A stretch of DNA of 64,000 nucleotides, taken from NCBI RefSeq assembly GCF_014805625.2, contig NW_023998415.1, positions 27,814,329 to 27,878,328 on the forward strand. The letters run 5' to 3'. Positions 58,201 through 64,000 of this stretch are shown here, piece after piece. The notes beneath the pieces were generated by a model. The model was not told where the DNA came from and ran no database searches. It worked only from the letters and a program-made list of their open reading frames with translations. Numbering within the stretch: the first letter of the stretch is position 1; the number at the start of each line of letters is the position of its first letter. This DNA comes from Glossina fuscipes (Eukaryota > Arthropoda > Insecta > Diptera > Glossinidae). Both the position numbers and the translations under genes were made by a program.

Positions 58201-60229
58201 TCCTATATTGATTGCATCGTATATTTTTGTAGAAAATTTTACTTCGATTGCTGGCGAATGTTTCTTTCAATTTAAATCAGGGTGCGGGTATGCTGCATTA
58301 ATATTATTAGGAATAAATTTGGAAGCCAGAGCAGGCGAAAAATTATTATTATATATATTAGAAATTGTTTACAGGTCTATAGACGTATTTTTGAATTTAA
58401 CCTATCGAGAGGGACGGGTAACATTTAATGTAAAGTCTATTAAAGACATACGCCGCGATAATCGTGAACTTCAACAGAGACGCTTTACACTGCTCACTTT
58501 TTACTCTCTCACGTGTACATGCATTACAAGGATAGAATAATAATTGGTCCGTGGTATTTATAAGGATTGATCTTTTAATTTAAATATAATTGGAAGATGG
58601 AGCGCATAATAGGAGCATATGAGGAGTGTAAACGTAACTGTTTTGGCTTTGACATAGACGAAAGGATAAGAGAACGCATTTTCATTTAATCCATAGAACA
58701 TTTTAAGTACTGGAGAAGTTTCTTTTTATAGTTCGTTGCATATATTTCTTATTTCTTATCCTATCATACCTTTATTGTTGCCGTCAGTGGGAGGAAGTCG
58801 GAACTTATTAAAACTGTCCTTTTGAAGTACATCCTTAATCGAAACACAAGAACGATTGCATTTTTCAACTGTTTGCAAAAGTAATTCTCTTAAAATATTT
58901 CAATATATTTATCCGATATATATATATAGATATACATATATATATATATATATATATTTTTTTTTTTATGAAATTTTTATTATAGAAAATTCCATTCAGT
59001 TGTCGACGAAATGTTCTGAAATGCTTGGCATACCATTAAGGCATAACTTTGCCGGTATGCTTGACGTACTTCTTGCCGCATGTGAATACAATTAAGCTTA
59101 TCTATATTGATTTTATTTTATTCATATACGTTGGACTTCCGTGTATATACACTCCATTCCGTGCAATAACACTCTATTGACCTGGATTTTGTTTTTCTTT
59201 TGTTATTTTTATTTTTTTATTTTTTTTTTTTTTTGGATGTGAAGTAACATAAAACAGATAACTCCATCCATACGTTCTTAATACTTAGTAAACTAAATAT
59301 CTAAACTAATAATAATACCTTTGGGTGGTAAATACATCCCCTTTTGTGTACAGTGACAACAAATACCAACAACGGCAAGAACAGTAAAATCCAATTCAGA
59401 CAAATCATTGAAACTTCATATGGCAACAAACGGAAGGGAAAGTAAAAGTGAAACGCAATACGGTTATATCCAGAGAAGAGAAATCAAATATCAAAGTAAA
59501 TAAAACCATATAAAGGCAATAACAACAATGTTAAAGTTACAATTTATCCATAGCACACAAAGATTCCGAGACCGTGTAACAATAAAAAAAAAAAAATAAA
59601 TAAAAAATAAAAAAAAATTCTTTATTATGGTTAAGATAACAATTAAATTTCTCATTAGTTCTACACTTAAGTAAAAGAAATGTTCAGTTTAGAGGAACAA
59701 TTTTTTGATTTTATTCATTTAATTATTTATTTATTCTTTTATTCTCCTACGCCGGCGATTAACTCTAGAAGGGGCCCAATATTTATTTAGTATTTACGAC
59801 GCTACTTTTCTTTTCTGGTTTCTTTCGACACTTAAATGAGAAAAATGAAAATTCCTGTAGGTAAGTGAAAATGGGCGAGAATATGGGGCAAACAGGACGA
59901 GATTGAATTATTGGTCTTGAGGGGTTTTAGTCAGGCAAGGTCGATTATTAAATATCATACGCCATTTTCATTAATATAGTTTCTCACCTATCCTTCATAT
60001 AAGCCAAGAATGAGTGGAGGGGACGGAGGTTTTCACACGATTGCGGGTTACACTAGTTCGCTTGATAAGATAATGAATACATTTATTAAAACATATATAG
60101 ATTGAAAATTGAATTACGAGGCCTTGCAGATATAATCTCAACCTAAAAATTTTCAATCGAATCATGATTCGTATAATTATATCTTAAAGCACTTGTGATA
60201 CAGGGCTTATAAATTTGTACGGATGTATG
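58201..60229. other. AT-rich non-coding stretch
   Basis: A plus-strand frame of 110 codons at 58208-58540 (no ATG at its 5' end; contains GINLEARAGEKLLLYILEIV and NVKSIKDIRRDNRELQQRRF) is the only notable frame, with no recognised motif. (TA)n lies at about 58915-58957, followed by a T run. Confidence 0.45.
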
Positions 60230-60510
60230 TAACACGGAAGAAGCGATACAAGCAAAGATAAACCCACCTTTTACTATACCGATCGATTCGGAATCAGTGT
60301 CTAAATCGATCTAAGCCTGTCTGTCCGTCTGATGTTTGCCCATATGAATTTATGTTCCAGCTACCGATCGCAATATTTGAGATATATCGATGAAATTTGA
60401 TACGCCAACACGCTTTGACCCAAGGAGGATCGGTCCATTTTTTCGACTCCTTCCAAAACAATAAGTATTGTGTTAGAGAAAGTGGTGTAGGGTGTTTAAT
60501 AGCCAATCAA
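60230..60510 (-). repeat. Interspersed repeat copy j, long (GGACAGAC/GTCY family)
   Basis: On the minus strand: CACCCTACACCACTTTCTC, GAGTCGAAAAAATGGACCGA, TAGCTGGAACATAAATTCAT, ATGGGCAAACATCAGACGG, ACAGACAGGCTTAGATCGAT, then GAATCGATCGGTATAG. The block order equals that of copies b and c. Open frames on both strands here are repeat products. Confidence 0.7.
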
Positions 60511-60819
60511 GCCCGACAATGTTTTCACTTTTGGGACGAAATGTTCCTATATACTATTGAAAATCCGTTAGAAGTGACATCTAACAAAAATACATAATTG
60601 GTTTACAACGCAAGCAAATTAACTTTTAACTACCTCTGTTGTAACATCAAGTGGTAGTTACAGGTAAGCAGGACCTTCAGAAACGGATCGTAATGAATGG
60701 TTATCGTTATCGTTTTCTCTTACTAAAGATAGCAATTACAGATTGATAGCAGGCACCATTAAGATACGCAATAGCGTTTCTCTTGCGAGAGGCAAGGGCT
60801 TCTCTTCCGATTATTAATC

Positions 60820-61080
60820 ATAACTGAGTATGATGGAACTACAATCGAAACCTTTGTACATATGAGTTAAATTCGGTAATTTTAAGCAAAGCAGATTTGA
60901 AAGCAGACACAGACAGATCCATCCAAATTACCGAAGCTCGCAAGCGGCCGGTATACTCTTACTTTCACATCTTCCTATGAAAATATCTCAAGATTTCACA
61001 TCCCAAGTACTTTCAATATGTATATAAACTTGAATAAGAGACGACGAATGGACGGACGCATTATCTGATGTTTACAAGTA
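60820..61080 (+). repeat. Degenerate fragments of the interspersed repeat (copy k)
   Basis: GCAGACACAGACAGATCC with GGTATACTC downstream, and ACGAATGGACGGACGCA at about 61045, look like two decayed cores. Orientation and limits are unsure. Confidence 0.35.
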
Positions 61081-62921
61081 ATAAATTTCAATTTATTTAA
61101 TTGATATTAACTCATTTTGATTTTGATCGAACCTTTATTAGATTCAGTACTAAACTGTTAGAGGTGATCGTCCTGCTTGTCGCGGCTGCCTAAAATGCAG
61201 GCTAACTGAAATTCGTTTCAAGCGAGCATCTTGCTCATTTTCTAACAATAATAAAAGTTTAAAAATTTAGCCAACAACGTTTGACTTGCAATTTCTTGTA
61301 CAATAAAATAATAACATAAATTAATCAATTGAAATTTAAAAAGGAAATAAAGAAAAGAATCCTTTCACTTCCCTAATCAATTCCTTTTTTCTTTGTTTTT
61401 TTTTTTTTTTAAATTTTCCAATAGAGTGCTTGCGAACAATAATCGAACATATCGAGCAAGTATTACGAAACACTTAAAAATTAAACATCCACATAGCATT
61501 CTACTTATGTATGTTTTCACAATTGTGTCAATGAAAAATTTCGTAATTTATAGCTTATTGCCGGCGATATCCATTTTTTTCTTTTTCTTTTCCTTTTTTT
61601 TTTGATTGTGTGTGTGTGTGTATGTTTGCTAAACATTGTTAAAGGGTTACGGAGTAGTCCTTCAAAGAACTCAATTCGTGAGCGCGTTTATGTGTATTAT
61701 AAAATAATAACAAAAAAAAAAAAAAAAAACAAAAAGTCAATGAACATGAAAGTCATAAAAAACAATTTTGTACGCCACTACAAAACAAAGCAGACCAAAA
61801 TTTGACATAAGTGCTTTGTGTTGCATGTGTATGCGCACGTACATACATACATATATGCATATATACATACAATTGTGATTGTTAAACGCAGCTAACGAAC
61901 ATCTACGTTCATGTGGTCGTACATGGGCTTATGCCACGGTTAACCCTTGTTATCACTTAACACCCAATCTACCAAGCTAGACGACGATCTTACAATCATA
62001 CAATCTTTAATTTTTTTGCAATTTTTTTTTTCTCCTTTTTTTTACATATGCCCATCTTAGCTTATTATTATCTTAAGCGGAGTAGCAGGAATGTGTCATT
62101 TCTCATTACTTTGTTTGTTCGTTTTAAACGGTCTCAATATAATTTGGAAAACTTTTGTACATTTTTTTGATGAAAATTGCTTCATATTTTTAAACTACCA
62201 AGAAATGAATGTAAAGCGGTCATTAGTTTTAAAAGATGTATAGATCATATGGATATTCTTGGTCCGCATAAGATTCTTCACTCGGTCGTCCGTACATCTA
62301 TCCAAAAATTATTTATTATCGAAACTTTTATTACGCTACACACTGAGATAGAAAAAAAGGACTTGGCGAAAGTTTCCCTAAGATGAGCTCACCAATTATA
62401 ATTGACAATAGCCGTGAACACAGCGTCAGTGCGCATCAAAAATGTTCATTTTAATCGACAGTCGCATCGCATCACTTGAGCCGAATGTATCTTTTTTAGT
62501 TTTTAATAATTAATATGCTTATCACGTATTTCATCGTTTATCGTGTGTCTTAGCCATGTACCTTTTACTGACTTTGTAATATGGTTGCATAACATTTCGA
62601 AATATGGACCAATATGGACAAATGGACTGTAATTAGTTTATGAGTAAGGCCATATTAGAAATTGTAGTGGGATGGACTGGACATCTTTTTCAATTCGAGA
62701 AAGGATGGAAGCTCAATAGAGCTTTCCATTAAGCTTTGTACCGACATTTTGTTTAAAAAAACTTTGCGGTTCTATACAATCTGTCAATAAAATTAATATT
62801 TATTTATTTTGGGGTGAAAGGCGATTTAATTCCATCTTGAAAAATGTCTAAAACAGCAAGGTTTTCCCGGATGAACTGACTAATTCGAATGAGAATCCTT
62901 TGTCAACTAAGAGTATGCGTG
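61081..62921. other. AT-rich non-coding stretch
   Basis: No gene is seen. T runs at about 61395-61411 and 61595-61604, (GT)n at about 61606-61622, and an A run at about 61711-61729. Confidence 0.6.
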
Positions 62922-63834
62922 TACTGTGATCAAAATCTAAGAGCAATTTGATTTTATCTTTTTTAAATGTATTGCCAAATCTATTGCGTCACCTTCGAAG
63001 TAATCCCCCTCAGAATTATACACTCATATAAACATTCTTTCCTATCATCGAAAAACTTGTTACAGTCAATTTCCGGAATGGCCTCCGCAGCTTTCTGCGA
63101 TTCAGCTTGTATCTTCTCAATCGAGTCAAAACGTTGTACCCGGAGTGGTGTTTTGAGTCTAGGCAATAGCTCAAAGTCACGTGGAGCCAACTCAGGTGAA
63201 TAAGGAGGTTGTGGGATAAAATGGCTTGCATTTTTAACGAAATGGTTTCGAAAAATCAATCTAGAAATTGAGTCTTCTTGGTGTCAATTGGAATGTGACG
63301 CGTTTCAAGCTCGAAAATATCTTTTCAAATGTTCTTGACTGACCTATTTGAAGTGTCCACTACGTTATCAAGATCTCTAATTATTAGTCGACAATTTTTA
63401 AGCACCGAATCTTTGATTTGTTTGACGTGACTTTCATCGGTAGAGGTTAATGGTCGTCCAGCGTGCTTTTTGCCGTGAATCCATTTGCGGCCATCTTTGA
63501 TGTTTTTATATTGCACTTGCAAACATTTCTTTGCGACAAAATCAAGTACTCTCTGCAATATCCTAAGCCTCTTCGCACCAGAAATTTCATGTCGCATATA
63601 AAATTTAATGCAACTTCTTTGCTCAACATAATCACGCATTGTACAAATCGGAGAAAATAAATTTTGTATCGTACAAAACAAAGCGTTCCGTGTGCCGTAC
63701 GAACCAGCATTCGTAATGTGAAATTTCACACAGATTTCTGTCACAGGTCTACCAATTTAAGAAAAAATATGGCTAATATTCCATATGGCTGTGCAATTTA
63801 ACATAAGTATTGGTCTTCATTTTTGATCACAGTG
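62922..63834 (-). mobile_element. mariner-family transposon with inverted ends, internally deleted
   Basis: The ends are CTGTGATCAAAA at 62924-62935 and its reverse complement TTTTGATCACAG at 63821-63832. Extending inward, 20 of 24 positions match. TA lies just outside the left end (62922-62923), while the right flank reads TG, so one TA of the expected duplication seems mutated. The element is about 909 bp, against about 1.3 kb for full mariners. The transposase remnants inside show that the missing part is the catalytic core. Confidence 0.85.
62981..63639 (-). pseudogene. mariner transposase pseudogene with a deleted catalytic core
   Basis: From the ATG at 63639 the minus strand reads MRDYVEQRSCIKFYMRHEIS, then GRPLTSTDESHVKQIKDSVL and KNCRLIIRDLDNVVDTSNRS. 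These are the first DNA-binding helices, the GRP linker and the second helix-turn-helix of mariner transposases. A stop at 63325 and KDIFELETRHIPI follow. The sequence then jumps to HFVKNASHFIPQPPYSPELA and PRDFELLPRLKTPLRVQRF, DSIEKIQAESQKAAEAIPE, ending at 62981. PPYSPDLAPCDF carries the third catalytic Asp, here in PRDF. About 160 residues including the first two catalytic Asp are missing. The N- and C-terminal blocks differ from those of the relic at 44.24-44.67 kb, so two mariner groups are present. Confidence 0.88.
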
Positions 63835-64000
63835 CTGTGTATGTACAACATCGTAGCTGAGAGTCTTAGCATGTCCATCATTAGCCGGTAATGTGTGTAA
63901 AAATCAGAATCTAAGTGCCTTTCCTGATTTGCTGAACCTTTCCTGATATCCTGATTTCTTGAGAAGCGTCACTTGTATGTATTTCGTAAATATACAAATT
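63835..64000. other. Short non-coding end of the window
   Basis: Nothing is recognised. A local tandem-like TTTCCTGAT...TTTCCTGATATCCTGATTTC occurs at about 63920-63958. Confidence 0.5.

Noticed and set aside
58208..58540. 110-codon plus-strand frame
   Set aside because: No ATG at the 5' end, no motif recognised, and no convincing splice sites; kept only as a note.
1..64000. CRISPR arrays, operons, phage or plasmid features
   Set aside because: Composition and repeat content are those of an insect nuclear genome; no such structure is visible.

Overview
This window looks like nuclear, intergenic or intronic DNA from a brachyceran fly, most plausibly one related to tephritid fruit flies. That placement is an inference. 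It rests on strong AT bias, dense AT/TC/CA microsatellites and long A or T runs, mariner and piggyBac relics, a tRNA-derived SINE, and at least ten degenerate copies of an interspersed repeat whose core is built from GGACAGACGGACA-type units, a type I recall from higher flies. I see no operons, no ribosomal RNA, no CRISPR array and no intact tRNA gene. I recognise no complete protein-coding gene. Most open frames are short and lack a coding signature.

Layout. The left edge (1-345, minus) carries a broken LINE reverse transcriptase. A tRNA-derived SINE sits at 6594-6744 between two identical 12-bp target duplications, and a second, older copy lies near 48.95 kb. From 7.8 to 21.9 kb there are several copies of the interspersed repeat, a diverged 130-150-bp tandem repeat (12.5-12.9 kb) and simple repeats. 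A degenerate, internally deleted piggyBac-family element occupies 22026-23588, flanked by TTAA on both sides. An irritans-like mariner N-terminal relic lies at 44.24-44.67 kb (minus). A second, differently classed mariner with inverted ends and a deleted catalytic core occupies 62924-63832 (minus).

Possible genes. Several stretches on the plus strand look like exons: they are open in one frame, richer in G+C than their surroundings and bounded by plausible splice sites. The best is 30472-30639, an internal exon of 56 codons. It is phase-compatible with 45964-46086, a possible last exon followed by AATAAA. Weaker candidates are 12187-12273, 25687-25810 and 27940-28020. On the minus strand, 40453-40704 could encode an 83-residue secreted protein with a polyadenylation signal downstream. 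None of these has a recognised homologue here, so they need transcript data. If they are real, much of the window is intron of a gene with very long introns that has collected transposon debris.
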